From: Balaenoptera acutorostrata
Taxonomy: Eukaryota > Chordata > Mammalia > Artiodactyla > Balaenopteridae
Assembly: GCF_949987535.1 (NCBI RefSeq)
Contig: NC_080081.1
Location: forward strand, 52,090,153 to 52,154,152
Length of the DNA stretch: 64,000 bases
Reading direction: 5' to 3'
In this document: positions 37,540 through 48,700 of the stretch, in pieces
Layout of the letters: each line of letters opens with the position of its first letter
Numbering within the stretch: position 1 is the first letter of the stretch
Position numbers and translations under genes: made by a program
Notes under the pieces: model-generated
The model's database searches: none
Told to the model about the DNA's origin: nothing
What the model saw: the letters and a program-made list of their open reading frames with translations, nothing else

Positions 37540-38770
37540 CAAGGTTCAGTCAAGAATAATTGTTTATCTTAAGAAAAATTTAATTTGTAATTAAAAGTTT
37601 CCCACAAAGAAAACCCCAGACTCAGATAACTTCATTGGAAAAATCTGCCAAACATATGGAAAAGACGTAATAGCAATTCTACTCAAGCCTACCCAGAAAA
37701 ATTAGAGGAGGGAATTGTATTAGTTAGGGTTCTTTAAGAAACAGAACCAACAGAGAGAGAAATACAGAGACAGAGAGAGAAAGAGGGACAGAGAGAGAGG
37801 GAGATATTTAATATAGGAAATGGTTCACATGAATGTGGAGGGGGAGAAGTCCCACAGTCTGCCATCTGCAAGCTGGAGAACCAGAAAAGCTGGTGGTATA
37901 ATTCAGTCTGAGGCCAAAAGCCTGGGAATTAGGCCACTGGTTTAAGTCCCAGAGTTTAAAACCCTGATATCCAGGAGCTGTGATGTCTGAAGGCAGGAGA
38001 AGATAGATGGCTCAGCTCAAGAAGAGAGAGTTTGCCATTCTTAGCTTTTTTGCTCCATTCAGGACCCCAAAGGATTGAATGATGCCAGCCTACATCAGAG
38101 AGGGTGAATCTCTTTACTCAGTCTACTGAATCAGATACTAAAATCCTTTCAGAAACACTCCCACAGACACATCCAGAAATAATGTTTTATCAGCTATCTG
38201 GGCATCCCTTAGGCCAGTCAACTTGACACATAAAATTAACCATCACAGGGAAAATTCATTCAATGAAGTGAACATTACTCTGATACCAAAACCAAATGAA
38301 GACATTATAAGAAAATAAAACTATAAATCAATATATTTTATAAATATAGGTGCCAAAATTCTTAACAAAATCTTAACAAGTTGTGTTCAACAATACAAAA
38401 AAAAAAAAAAAACAGAACCCGAAAAAACAAAAACAAAAAGCATCTTGACTAAGTGTGGTTTATTTCATGAAACAAGGTTGTTGTACATTAGCAGATCAAT
38501 TATTTTAACTTATTAATGTTAAAGTTTTTATTAATTAATCTTATTAGTAGACTTAAAAATCATCCTAATGTGGCCGGAAAAGCATTTGGAAAAAATTAAT
38601 GTCCAGACTTGATAATAATTCCTAGCAAATTAGATATAGTAAGGAATTTCTTTAGCCTAATAGAGGGCAACATAGAAACTTAGTCAACATCATACTTAAT
38701 GGTGAAAGACTCAAATGGGTTAGTGTGGTGACAAGACAGAAACTGGCAGGAAACACAGATAAGAAGAGCT
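37540..38770 (+). mobile_element. Ancient L1M ORF2 fragment, split by an LTR
   Basis: The sense ORF2 reverse transcriptase region is at about 37540-37709 and 38254-38770. Recognisable words are 'actctgataccaaaaccaaa' (38277-38296) and 'catcatacttaatggtgaaa' (38688-38707). A solo LTR at 37716-38247 splits it. All frames are broken. Confidence 0.78.
37716..38247 (-). mobile_element. Solo LTR, ERVL family (MLT2-like)
   Basis: 532 bases with TG...CA termini read on the plus strand (tgtattagttagggttcttt ... taaccatcaca). On the minus strand it therefore starts 'tgtgatggttaattttatgt', the MLT2 LTR start. Flanks gggaat (37710-37715) and gggaaa (38248-38253) fit a 5-6 bp target duplication with one change. 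No internal viral sequence is present, consistent with LTR-LTR recombination. Confidence 0.85.
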
Positions 38771-39847
38771 CACACACACACACAAATTATAAAAAAAAAA
38801 AAAAATGAAAATGTGAAAAAGTGTAGTTTCAATCAATGACACATAGTAAATTATGATAATTGCAAGAGTAAAGCTTAACAAATGGGTTGTTTGGTCACAG
38901 TGACATATCATGTTTCTAACAGTGGTAAATATCTATTCTACACTGTGATGAATGTTGCCAGTTTTGCCTCAATGTTATTTTCCCTTTTTACATAGTAATA
39001 GTATTTTAGCCTTTGCTGGTATCTGAGCTAAATATCCCAGTCATCTTTGGAGCAAGATATGACCTTGTAGCTAATTTCTGACTAGCAAGTGTATTAGGTT
39101 TTTAATATACATATTAATTAATGTCCTGAGTTTACATGCAACGTTTCTAGAATGGAGCAGACTATTCTTACTTACAAGCAAATAATATCAGTGTGGTTTC
39201 TGTACCCACTTTTTACCCTTGAGTAGACATGATAAGAACTAAATACCATACACATATATAAGAGGTCTGTGTTTTATGATAGGACCACTCAAAAAAATGA
39301 ACATGGGGTATTTTTACAGAGGAAAGAGACATCTATTACCCTTCCCCTTCTGAGAGAATCACCTTGGAACTTAATGGGAAGAATCTTCACTTGAACACAG
39401 ATATGTCAGTAAATATCTCCAGATAGAAGATAAGGCTATATGCTCAGTTTTACAAACTTGCAATTTCTCCATGATTGTTGGTCTCAAGCCTCTTGAAATA
39501 CAAACAAATACATCTGGAGTTAAGTAAATCTCTCCAGAGTCTTTAATATCTATATTGTTGTAAATTAATATTAAGTCTTTGGTTCAGACCTCAAGATTTG
39601 CTCAGAAAGCCTTAAACGCAGAAATACAAAAATATTTTCTCCTAATTCCACATGTGGAAGCTAAGTCATATTTTCAAAATTTGTGTTACGACGTCATGCA
39701 AAGGGTGTGCCCTGCACTTTGCTTTTTTCTCTTTCTGGTTAGCACGATCCAAATGTGATAGCTGGCATGGTGCCAGTGGTGTGGACAGTAGTATAGAAGC
39801 TTCATAATGAAAATGGCAGAACAGCAAGTTTGAATGAATCTGGCCAC
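38771..39847. other. Unassigned interval
   Basis: Short CA run (38770-38783) and A run (38790-38803) at the left edge, otherwise unique-looking. No coding signal recognised. Confidence 0.5.
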
Positions 39848-40378
39848 TGTTCTGATTTTCTATTTTTGCATAACTAATTACCCCAAAACTTGGCAGGTGA
39901 AACCAGCAACTATTTTATTACATCTCATGATTTTGTAGTTCAGTGACATGAATAGCTATGGTGGCTTATTCTTCTACTCTACATGATTTTGACAGAGTTT
40001 GGACTCGTATGGCTGATTTTGTATGGAGGATCCAAGATGCCTTCACTTAAATGACTAGACTCTTGGCAGAGAGGCTTAGAAAGCTGAGTCCAGCTCTCTT
40101 TCCATGTAGTATCAGTATCTCTGCACATGTTCTTTCTACCAGGTAACTGAACCTCTCACACAGGAACTGTAAGTTTCAGGAGTAAGTCTTTCAAGACACA
40201 GAAAGTGGACACTGTCAGACTCAAGGTCAGGGCAAGGAAACTAGTACAATGTTCATTCTGCCATATTCTATTGATCAAAACACTTACAGAGTCCACTCAG
40301 GTTGAAGGGGAAGAGACAGTGAATACATCACTTCACTGGAGAAGTATCAAGAATGTTACCACCTTTAATCTGCTACAG
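39848..40378 (+). mobile_element. Probable ERVL-class solo LTR (LTR33-like)
   Basis: The left end has 'tttttgcataactaattacc' (39863-39882) followed by a 'ccaaaactt...tattttattac' pattern. The right end has 'ttctgccatattctattgat' (40256-40275). Both are familiar from ERVL LTRs with this order of blocks. The family name is from memory and the ends are approximate. Frames inside (40205-40390) are chance. Confidence 0.55.
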
Positions 40379-40692
40379 TCTTTGTCATAGAGAAACCTCC
40401 ATACTTACTGGCATGAATATGACTTCTATGTTAGGTAGAAATAATATTTTATATTCTAAGCAGCTACAGTTACATAGAGTGTCTTTTTTAAATAATGGGT
40501 CTTTTGTTAGAATTTCTTTGATGTATTATTCTTAATATTACCTAACTAAATATCAAATTCAGAGCTATATTAATTGAATATTATATATTTACTTTCCTAT
40601 CTCTAATTCAGGCTACTTTACTTAGTCATTTTGTACACCATTTTTCTCAAAAAAGTCTCTATTTTTCTCAACATTTATACATATAAACACAA

Positions 40693-40728
40693 ACACACAT
40701 ATATTATATATATATATATAATATATAT
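40693..40728. repeat. (TA)n microsatellite
   Basis: A TA-rich run just after a CA/AAAC-rich stretch. Confidence 0.9.
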
Positions 40729-41639
40729 GTACGACATTTCATACGTTGGGCATTTTACTCTGTTTGAATATAACATAACTGATTTTATTGCTTCCAATTT
40801 CCTCACAATAATAATGATAAAACCTCATTTTTGGTAATGACCTCAGTGTTATTAATGCCATTATATTAAAATCAAGTACTAAATAACTTGATAAAAAATT
40901 TAATATATAAATCAATGCCTAAGGTATTTGATCATAGTGAATGTTAAACAAATGTTTCCAAAAGTGTCAGTAACTGGGATTTTTCTTTTTCTTTTTTTCC
41001 CTCAGGTTAATGCCTCACATCTATTTTTCATGCCATATTAGATTTTTGAAAAATTGTTAAACTGTTAAGACGTATGGGAGTTTCTTTAACATGGTGAAGA
41101 GCAAATGTTTTATGTTGACAGAAAAGCTAGAGATAGGAAAGGGCAACATTTACAGACATTCTCAGTTCCATTTCTATTGTAAGAATGAAGAATTGAGGTA
41201 TTATAGTGATGTGGAAAATGTATATTTGATGTCTTTTGAAGAAAAACTAGTAACAGATAGAGGAATAAACCATAGTTCAAGAGAAAGGTACAGAAAGAAA
41301 GGGGTGACAGGCTTTTTGCAGAACTTGAGAGAAATCATTTCTTTTGATTGTTTGACATTCCTGAAGAGAATATTGCACATACAATTTTATGCTAGTATCT
41401 GAGCATCTATTTTTATGATAAAGAAATTTTCCAATCAGAACTTTGATACTTAAAAAAAGCTAGTGTATTTTAATAAAAACCATTCCCCAAAATGAGAGGA
41501 AAGTTTAACTTATCCTTTATAAATTTGTTTTATAGCTAATCCCAGAAATTTATGCATACTTTTGAGACCTAGTTGGATTTGGGGAAATATTGATAAGCCA
41601 GTAATAACTGCCATTAGCACTTGACTAGCATTTGCATCT

Positions 41640-41718
41640 TCAGGATATTCTGTCAACAACAAATGTACAGGTGTAAAATCTGAGGCATAGAATTGAAGTG
41701 ATAAGTCTAAGGCCACCA
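41640..41718 (+). mobile_element. Possible MIR 3' fragment
   Basis: 'atctgaggcatagaattgaa' and 'aagtctaaggccac' resemble the MIR segment that reads gaggctcagagaggtt...cccaaggtcac. It is short and diverged. Confidence 0.4.
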
Positions 41719-42114
41719 TGGATTTAAAAGTAAATTTTAATCAAACAATACAAAAATCTTAAGACTGATATATAAACTGTTATAAAACAAAGCATGCTAT
41801 TACTGTGTATGGAGAGCGAGCTATTAAAGTCAATGACCTAAGTCTGAACCTCAGTTTTAAAAGTAGTGTCACTCCAAGAGACAATGTTTATGTATGTTTT
41901 ATGAGTGATCAATGTTAAGATCAGGGTTATTTATTGCACTTTGTTTTTATTGTGGTTTGGGGGTAATAATAATTTTTCATGTATTTGATAGAAACAGGTA
42001 CCACAGAGCCTTAAAACAGTAAAGAAATTGTCAGTGAGGTAAAAATTTTATACAGTAAAATTCAAGATGTTAACATCCTTTCACAATCTAAATTTCATAG
42101 TGTTTGTCATTTAA

Positions 42115-42612
42115 AAAAAAACATTTTATTATAAACATCTTGAAACATAAAAGTAGAGACAATGGTAAAATGAATCGTCATGGATACATAACCTAGATGG
42201 AAAAATAACTCATTTTTTTAACATTTATTATTTTTTTCTTTTTACTGAAGTATTTTAAAACAGATCCAAGATATCATGACATTTTATCTCTAAATACTTC
42301 AATATAAAACTCTGTGAAATAGGACATTTTCTTACATAACTGCAATCTCATTATCATGGTGAAATAAATTTACAACAATTCTTCTGAATCAACTAATTAG
42401 TGGCTATATTAAAATTTCTGTAATTGCCCCCAAAATGCCTTTTTTTAGTTCATTTGTTTTGAAGATGATCTAAACAAGGCATACTGCAATTTGTTGTTCT
42501 ATATCTTAAATAACTTTTCTCTTTGTTTTCATTGCTGTTGTAAAAAAATTATTGTTTTCTTTCTAATTTCTGTTTGGGTCTATGATTTTTAGTTTCTTTT
42601 CCCTTCCTTTTC
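42115..42612 (-). mobile_element. Possible old L1M 3'UTR fragment
   Basis: Antisense blocks such as 'gaagtattttaaaacagatc' (42247-42266) and 'caatctcattatcatggtga' (42343-42362) have the order of an old L1ME-type 3'UTR. Confidence is limited by divergence. Confidence 0.5.
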
Positions 42613-42614
42613 TC

Positions 42615-43165
42615 ATTTTTAAAATTGCAATATAATTCAGAGAGCATAAAATTGACTTTCTAAAAACGTGCAATTCAGTGCTTTATAGTATATTCATTAA
42701 GATGTGCAACTGTCACCACTGTCTACAAACAGAACATTTTCGTCACCCCAAGAAGAAACCCCATACCAGTCACTTCCTAATTCCCACTCCACCCTCCTCC
42801 ATACACCTGGCAACTACTAATGTACTTCTCTCTATGTATTTGATTACTCTGGGCATTTCATTTGTATGTAATTATTCAACATGTCTTTGATGTTGACTTC
42901 TTTCACATAGAATAATGTTTTCAAGGATCATCCATGTGTTATCATGTAGCAGTAATTTGTTATATTATGGCTGAATAATATTCCATTGTATGGATACACC
43001 ACATTTTCATTCATTCATTCATTCATTCATCCATTGATGGACTTTTAGGTTTCTTCTATGCTTTGCTTTTTACGAATAATGTTGATATTAACAATCATGA
43101 TCAGGCTTTGTGTGGACATATATTTTCAGTTCTCTTGGGAATATACCTAAAATTGTTAAGTCATG
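42615..43165 (-). mobile_element. Ancient L1M, 3' end and ORF2 C-terminus (part 1 of 3)
   Basis: The antisense 3' end ('gtgcaactgtcaccactgtc' at 42704-42723) runs into the ORF2 C-terminus ('atggctgaataatattccat' at 42967-42986). It includes a short (CATT)n run at 43008-43030. It breaks at 43165 and resumes at 43938. Confidence 0.85.
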
Positions 43166-43921
43166 ACACCAAAAGCACATGCAACAAAAGTGAAATAAAT
43201 GAGTGAGATTACATCAAACTAAAAAGATTTGCATGGCAAAGGAAACAATCAACAAAATGAAGCGGGGGGTGGTGGTCTACAGGAGTGGCAGAGAAAATAT
43301 TTGCAAACCATTTATCTGATAACGACAGAATATCAAAAACATATAAGGAACTCACTCAACTCAATATTAAAAATATAAATAATCTGATTAAAATGAACAA
43401 AGAACCTAAATAGATATTTTTCAAAGAAAACATACAAATAACCCACAGGTCTATGAAAAAGTACCCAATATCCCTAATCATCAGGGAAATGCAAGCCAAA
43501 ACCACAGTGAGAGATTCTTTAAATTCTATAATGCATTACAATTTTCAAAAGTTTCCACACACGTGATTTCATATAATCTCATTTAAAAGAAACACAATGA
43601 CATATCACCTTACGCATTTTAGGATGGTCATTATCAAAAAGGTAAGAGATAATAAATGTTGGTAAACGTGTAGAGAAAAGAAAATCCTTATACACGGTGG
43701 GAATATAAATTGGTACAGCCATTATGGAAAACAGTATGGAGGTTCCTCAGAAATTTTAAAACAGATCTACCTATGAATGATATGAATCAGCATTTCCATT
43801 TCTGGATATTTATTTAAATGAATTGAAATCAGGATCTTGAAGATATAGCTGCACTCCCATGTTCATTTTATTTGGCAATTATACCTCAATACAACTGGAA
43901 AATTATGAAAATAAACAAATT
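43166..43921 (+). mobile_element. Old L1M inserted in the antisense L1M, internally deleted
   Basis: Sense ORF2 C-terminal region ('gcaaaggaaacaatcaacaa' at 43237-43256; 'cagccattatggaaaacagt' at 43716-43735), then a jump to a 3'-terminal block 'ttatacctcaatacaactgg' (43880-43899). Flanks aaattgttaagtcatg (43150-43165) and aaattattcaatcatg (43922-43937) match at 13 of 16 positions, which I read as an eroded target duplication. Confidence 0.8.
43508..43594. mobile_element. Small insert in the sense L1M, MIR-like
   Basis: The L1 sequence 'aaccacagtga' is split from its continuation ('acaatgacatatcacc') by about 87 extra bases. These contain 'ttacaattttcaaaagtttc' and 'gtgatttcatataatctcat', reminiscent of MIR3-type 3' sequence. 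Short flanking similarity (aaccacagtga / aacacaatga) supports an insertion. Family uncertain. Confidence 0.5.
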
Positions 43922-43937
43922 AAATTATTCAATCATG

Positions 43938-44265
43938 TGGTAACTTTGTGTTTAACATTTACAGGAACTGGAAAACGCATTTTCCAAGATGGCTGCATCA
44001 TCTTATATTTCCAAAAACAACATATAATGGCTTAAATATCTCTACATCCATGAAAGTAATGTTTATTGTCTCTGCCATTCTAAAAACCATCTGAGTATGA
44101 AGTAGTATGTTATAAACAACTTTGATTTTCATTTCCGTATTGAGACCTGATGTTGAGCATCTTTTCCTGTGCTTTTTGCTTATTTGTATATCTTCTTTGG
44201 AGGATGTTTATTTTGTTTACTTAATGTTATTTAATGTTTATTTGAATATTTAAATATGTGCTTTT
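43938..44265 (-). mobile_element. Ancient L1M, ORF2 (part 2 of 3)
   Basis: Continues 42615-43165 in antisense ORF2 order ('gatgttgagcatcttttcct' at 44151-44170; 'tatcttctttggaggatgtt' at 44189-44208). It is interrupted by the younger L1 cluster. Confidence 0.8.
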
Positions 44266-44640
44266 TAAAAAAATATTGATGTATAGCTGATTTACAATGC
44301 TGTGTTAATTTCTACTGTACAGCAAAGTGAATCAGTTATACATATACATATATCCACTCTTTTTTTAGATTTTTTTCCTATATAGGTCACTACAGAGTAC
44401 TGAGTGGAGTTCCCTGTTCTATATAGTAGGTCCTTATTTGTTATCTATTTTATATATAGTAGTGTGTATATGTCAATCCCAATGTCCCAGTTTATCCTTC
44501 TTCCTCTTTTCCTTGCTGGTTAAGGTTAGGGTTTTCTGCATCTGTGACTCTATTTCCGTCTTATAAATAAGTTCATTTGTATCACGTTTTTAGATTCCAC
44601 ATATAAGCAATATTATATGATATTTGTCTTTCTCTTTTTT
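44266..44640 (-). mobile_element. L1 3' end, cetartiodactyl type
   Basis: Antisense 3'UTR ('attgatgtatagctgattta' at 44275-44294; 'gtcaatcccaatgtcccagt' at 44472-44491) up to the last ORF2 codons ('gatattatatg...' reversed tail near 44610). It ends abruptly near 44640, beside a second L1 tail. Confidence 0.85.
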
Positions 44641-44978
44641 TTGACTTTTTTTTTTGAAACATCTTTATTGGAGTATGATTGCTTTACAATGGTGTGTTAG
44701 TTTCTGCTTTATAACAAAGTGAATCAGTTATACATATACATATGTTCCCATATCTCTTCCCTCTTGCATCTCCCTCCCTCCCACCCTCCCTATCCCACCC
44801 CTCTAGGTGGTCACAGAGCACCAAGCTGATCTCCCTGTGCTATGCGACTGCTTCCCACTAGCTATCTATTTTACATTTGGTAGTGTATATATGTCCATGA
44901 CACTCTCTTACCCTGTCACATCTCACCCCTCCCCCTCCCCATATCCTCAAGTCCATTCTCTAGTAGGTCTGTGTCTTT

Positions 44979-45310
44979 TTTTTTTTAACTTTTTTTTTTC
45001 CCACAGTTGCATTTTTAATTAATTAATTTATTTATCTATTTATTTATGGCTGTGTTGGGTCTTCGTTTCTGTGCGAGGGCTTTTCTCTAGTTGCGGCAAG
45101 CGGGGCCCACTCTTCATCGTGGTGCGCGGGCCTCTCACCATCGTGGCATCTCTTGTTGGGGAGCACAGGCTCCAGATGCACAGGCTCAGCAATTGTGGCT
45201 CACGGGCCCAGTTGCTCCGCGGCATGTGGGATCCTCCCAGACCAGGGCTCAAACCCGCGTCCCCTGCATTGGCAGGCGGACTCCCAACCACTGCGCCGCC
45301 AGGGAAGCCC
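44979..45310 (-). mobile_element. CHR-type SINE, well preserved
   Basis: The flanking 13-bp duplication ggtctgtgtcttt is at 44966-44978 and 45311-45323. The antisense head 'cgccgccagggaagccc' ends at 45310; a T/A-rich tail starts the element. It is inserted in the 3'UTR of the young L1. Frames within (45040-45397) are chance reading of the GC-rich SINE. Confidence 0.95.
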
Positions 45311-45373
45311 GGTCTGTGTCTTTATTCCCGTCTTGCCACTAGGTTCTTCATGACCTTTTTTTTTTTTTTTTCC

Positions 45374-47680
45374 TTAGATTCCATATATATGTGTTAGCAT
45401 ACTGTATTTGTTTTTCTCTTTCTGACTTACTTCACTTAGTATGATAATCTCTAGGTCTACCCATATTGCTGTAAATGATATTATTTTATTCTTTTTTTTT
45501 TTTTTTAATTAGTTAATTTATTTTTGTCTGTGTTGGATCTTCATTGCTGCACACAGGCTCTCTCCAGCTGTGGCGAGCAGGGGCTATACTTCATTGCAGC
45601 GTGGGCCTCGCATTGCAGTGGTTTCTCCTGTTGTGGAGTATGGGCTCTACATGTGTGGGCTTCAATAGTTATGGCATGTGGGCTCAGGAGTTGTAGCTCA
45701 TGGGCTCTAGAGCACAGGTTCAGTAATTGTGACACATGGGCTTAGTTGCTCCACAGCATGTGGGATCTTCCCAGACCAGGGATCGAACCCATGTCCCTTG
45801 CATTGGCAGGCAGATTCTTAACCACTGCTCTACCAGGGAAGTCCCAACATTATTTTATTCGTTTTTATGGCTGAGTAATACTCATTTTATATATGGACCA
45901 CGTCTTCTTCATCCATTCTTCTGTCAATGGACATTTAGGTTGTTTCCATGTCTTGGCTATTGTAAAGAGTGCTTCAATGAACATTGGGGTGCATATATCC
46001 TTTCAGACCATGTTTTTCTCCAGATATATGTCCGGGAGTGGGATTGCTGGATCATATGTTAGTTTAGTTTTTTTTAAGGAAACTCCATACTGTTCTCCAT
46101 AGTGATTGTACCAATATATATTCCCACCAACAGTGTAGGAGGGTTCCCTTTTCTCCAGATCCTCTCCAGCATTTATGGTGTAGACTTTTTGATGATGACC
46201 ATTCTGATCAGTGTGAGGTGATGCCTCATTTTAGTTTTGATTTGCATTTCTCTAATAATTAGTGATGCTGAGCATTTTTTAAGTGCTTTTTGGCCATCTG
46301 TATGTCTTCTTTGGAGAAATATCTATTTAGATATTCTGCCCATTTTTTTGATTGGCTTGTCTGTTTTTTTGATATTGAGCTGCCTGGGCTGTTTGTACAT
46401 TTTGGAGATTAATCCCTTGTCGATTGCTTCATTTGCAAATATTTTCTCCCATCCTCTGGGTCATCTTTTTGTTTTGTTTATTGTTTCCTTTGCTGTGCAA
46501 AAGCTTTTAAATTTAATTACGTCCCATTTGTTTATATTTGTTTTTATTTTCATTACTCTAGGAGGTGGATCCAAAAAGGTCTTGCTGCAATTTATGTCAA
46601 AGAGTGTTCTGCCTATGTTTTCCTCTAAGAGTTTTTTAGGGTCCAGCCTCACATTTATGTCTTTCATCCATTTCAAGTTTATTTTCGTGTATAGTGTTAG
46701 AGAGTGTTCTAATTTTATTTTATGTTTTTTACATGTAGCTGTCTAGTTTTCCCAGCACCACTTACTGAAGAGACTGTTTTTTCTCCATTGTATATTCTTG
46801 CTTTCTTTGTCATAAATTAGGTGACCATAGGTGCATGAGTTTACTTCTGGGTTTTCTATTCTGTTCCATTGATCTATATTTCTTTTTTTGTGCCAGGACC
46901 ATACTGTCTTGATTACTGTTGCTTTATAGTGTAATCTGAAGTCAAGGAGTCTGATTCCTCCAGATCCATTTTCCTTTCTTAGGATTGCTTTGGCTATATG
47001 GGGTCTTCTGTGTTTCCACATAAATTTTAGAATTTTTTCTAGTTCTGTGAAAAATGTCATTGGTAATTTGATAAGGATTGCATTGAATCTGTAGATTGCC
47101 TTGGGTAATATAGTCATTTTGACAATATTGATTCTTCTAAGAATGTAGTATATCCTTCCAACTCTTTGTGTTATCACTGATTTATTTCATCAGCATCACA
47201 TAGTTTTCAGAGTAGAGGTCTTTTGTCTCCTCAGGTAGGTTTATTCCTAGGTATTTTATTCTTTCTTTTGCAATGGTAAATGGGATTGTTTCCTTGATTT
47301 CTCTTTCTGATCTTTAATATTTAATGCATAGGAATGCAAGAGATTTCTGTGTATTAATTTTGTATCCTGTAAATTTACCAAATTAATTGATGTGCTCTAG
47401 TAGTTTTCTGGTAGCATCTTCAGGATTTTCTATGTATAGTATCATGTCATCTGCAAACAGTGACAGTTTTACTTCTTCTTTTCCAATTTGGATTCCTTTG
47501 ATTTCTTTTTCTTCTCTGATTGCCATGGCTAGAACTTCCAAAACTATGTTGAATAAATGTGGTGACAATGGACATACTTGTCTTGTTCCTGATCTCAGAA
47601 GGAATGCTTTCAGCTTTTCACCATTGAGAATGACATTAACTGTGGCCTTGTCATATATGGCCTTTATTATTTTGAAGTAA
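45374..47680 (-). pseudogene. L1 ORF2 C-terminal half, pseudogene
   Basis: The stop complement is at 45374-45376. Surviving frames: 47383-47568 with [22 protein letters not shown] (polymerase active-site region), 46743-47177 (144 residues, [25 protein letters not shown]) and 46461-46676 (DPPPRVMKIKTNINKWD and [11 protein letters not shown]). A SINE cuts the C-terminus at 45492-45848, and several frameshifts add to this. The endonuclease and most of the reverse transcriptase upstream of the FADD motif are absent because of 5' truncation. Confidence 0.9.
45492..45848 (-). mobile_element. CHR-type SINE, longer diverged copy
   Basis: The 12-bp duplication attattttattc is at 45480-45491 and 45849-45860. 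The length of about 357 bases and the repeated 'ggctcaggagttgtagctca' type motif resemble the 17740 copy rather than the short, clean copies. It is inserted in the ORF2 C-terminal region of the young L1. Confidence 0.93.
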
Positions 47681-48120
47681 ATAACCCAATATTTAATTGT
47701 TACTTTTTATTTTTGCTGTTGTTATGCTATAAGAAATAAGTTCTTTATAATATAAATGTTTTGCAAATATGTGTCCCATCTGTAGATTACCATTTCAGTT
47801 TCTTGATGGGGTTCTTTGAAACACAATTTTTTTAAAAATTATGAACATGTCAAATTTATTTATTTTCTTTTGTTTCTTGCACTTTTGCTGTGACCTAATC
47901 TAAAGTCATAAAGATTCATACCTACTTTTCTTCCATGAGTTTTATAGGTTTAACTTTTACATTTAGGTCTTTGATTCACTTTGAGTTAATTTTTGTATAT
48001 GGGGGGAGGTAAAGATCCAATCTCATTATTTTGCTTGTGGAGAAAACCGTGGAACTCTGGCAAAAACCACTTGACTATAAACATATGAGTTTATTTCTGG
48101 ACTCTCAATTCTACTTCACT

Positions 48121-48164
<44 letters not shown>

Positions 48165-48700
48165 ATCTGTCATTGTGCCAGTACCACACTGTCTTTAGTA
48201 CTATAATCCCATAGTAAGTTTTGAAATTGAGAACTGTGTCCTACAGCTTTGTTCTTCTTTTTCAAGATTGTATAGCTATTCCATGTAAACATTGTTGCAG
48301 GTGAATGCCATACATTTGGCCATGTTGTCTTTTCATTTTCATTCATCTCAAAGTATTTTCTAATTTCCTTTTAAATTTATTTTTTAACCCATTGATAATT
48401 TAGAAATGTGTTTAATGTTTATATATTTGTGAATTTCCCAAATGCCTTTTAAATTTATTAACTCTTATTTCATGGCCTAGTATATGATTTAATCTCTCCT
48501 GGAGAATATTTCATTTACATTTGAGAAATATGTGCATTCTTGAGTTGTGGGGTAGAGTGTTGTATAGATGTCTGTTAGGTTTAGTTTGGCTTGTAGCTTG
48601 TTCAACTCTTCTATTTCTTTATGGTCTTGCATCCAATTGTTATATAAATTATTGTAACTGAGATATTGATGTCTCTGAGTCATGGAATCTAGACATCAAT
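47681..48700 (-). mobile_element. Ancient L1M, ORF2 (part 3 of 3), internally deleted
   Basis: Picks up antisense ORF2 from 44265 ('aataacccaatatttaattg'; 'tgcaaatatgtgtcccatct'). After about 48290 it jumps to the endonuclease-proximal part ('cattcatctcaaagtatttt' at 48342-48361; 'gttgtatagatgtctgttag' at 48560-48579). That implies loss of most of the reverse transcriptase region. Confidence 0.75.
48124..48160. repeat. (AT)n microsatellite inside L1M
   Basis: About 18 uninterrupted AT units. Confidence 0.97.

Larger units (their letters stand above)
40379..42114. other. Unassigned AT-rich interval
   Basis: A TA microsatellite lies at 40693-40728. A weak MIR-like tail lies at 41640-41718 ('aaaatctgaggcatagaatt', then 'aagtctaaggccacc'). 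The 103-residue frame at 41091-41402 has no domain I recognise and no supporting gene structure. Confidence 0.5.
44645..47680 (-). mobile_element. Young cetacean-type L1, 5' truncated in the reverse transcriptase region
   Basis: The antisense 3' end starts with the T run and 'aacatctttattggagtatg' (44659-44678), the same family terminus as at 17080-17101. ORF2 runs leftward-to-rightward in antisense to the truncation point at about 47680. Two SINEs (44979-45310, 45492-45848) interrupt it. After removing them about 2.35 kb of L1 remains. The host L1M resumes at 47681. Confidence 0.9.

Noticed and set aside
39660..39720. CRE-like 'gacgtcat' and octamer-like 'atgcaaag' words, considered as a promoter
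   Set aside because: Single short words with no TATA box, CpG enrichment or downstream gene. Expected by chance in 64 kb.
41091..41402. 103-residue frame starting at ATG
   Set aside because: Balanced composition made it worth a look, but there is no recognisable domain and no exon or splice context that I can see. Not supported as a gene.
42615..43921. Reading the antisense and sense L1M pieces as one twin-primed, 5'-inverted element
   Set aside because: The antisense L1M resumes in order at 43938, and the sense piece is flanked by a 13-of-16 duplication and has its own 3' end. A nested insertion explains all three facts.
44966..45323. Frames of 66-108 residues in GC-rich sequence (45040-45397)
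   Set aside because: They are readings of the SINE body in several frames. The same peptides recur at 8489-8689 and 59020-59310 because the SINE recurs.
46237..46746. 169-residue plus-strand open frame
   Set aside because: It is the reverse reading of minus-strand L1 ORF2 (46461-46746). Hydrophobic Phe/Ile/Leu-rich content comes from the antisense of a Lys/Asn-rich gene. No independent gene.
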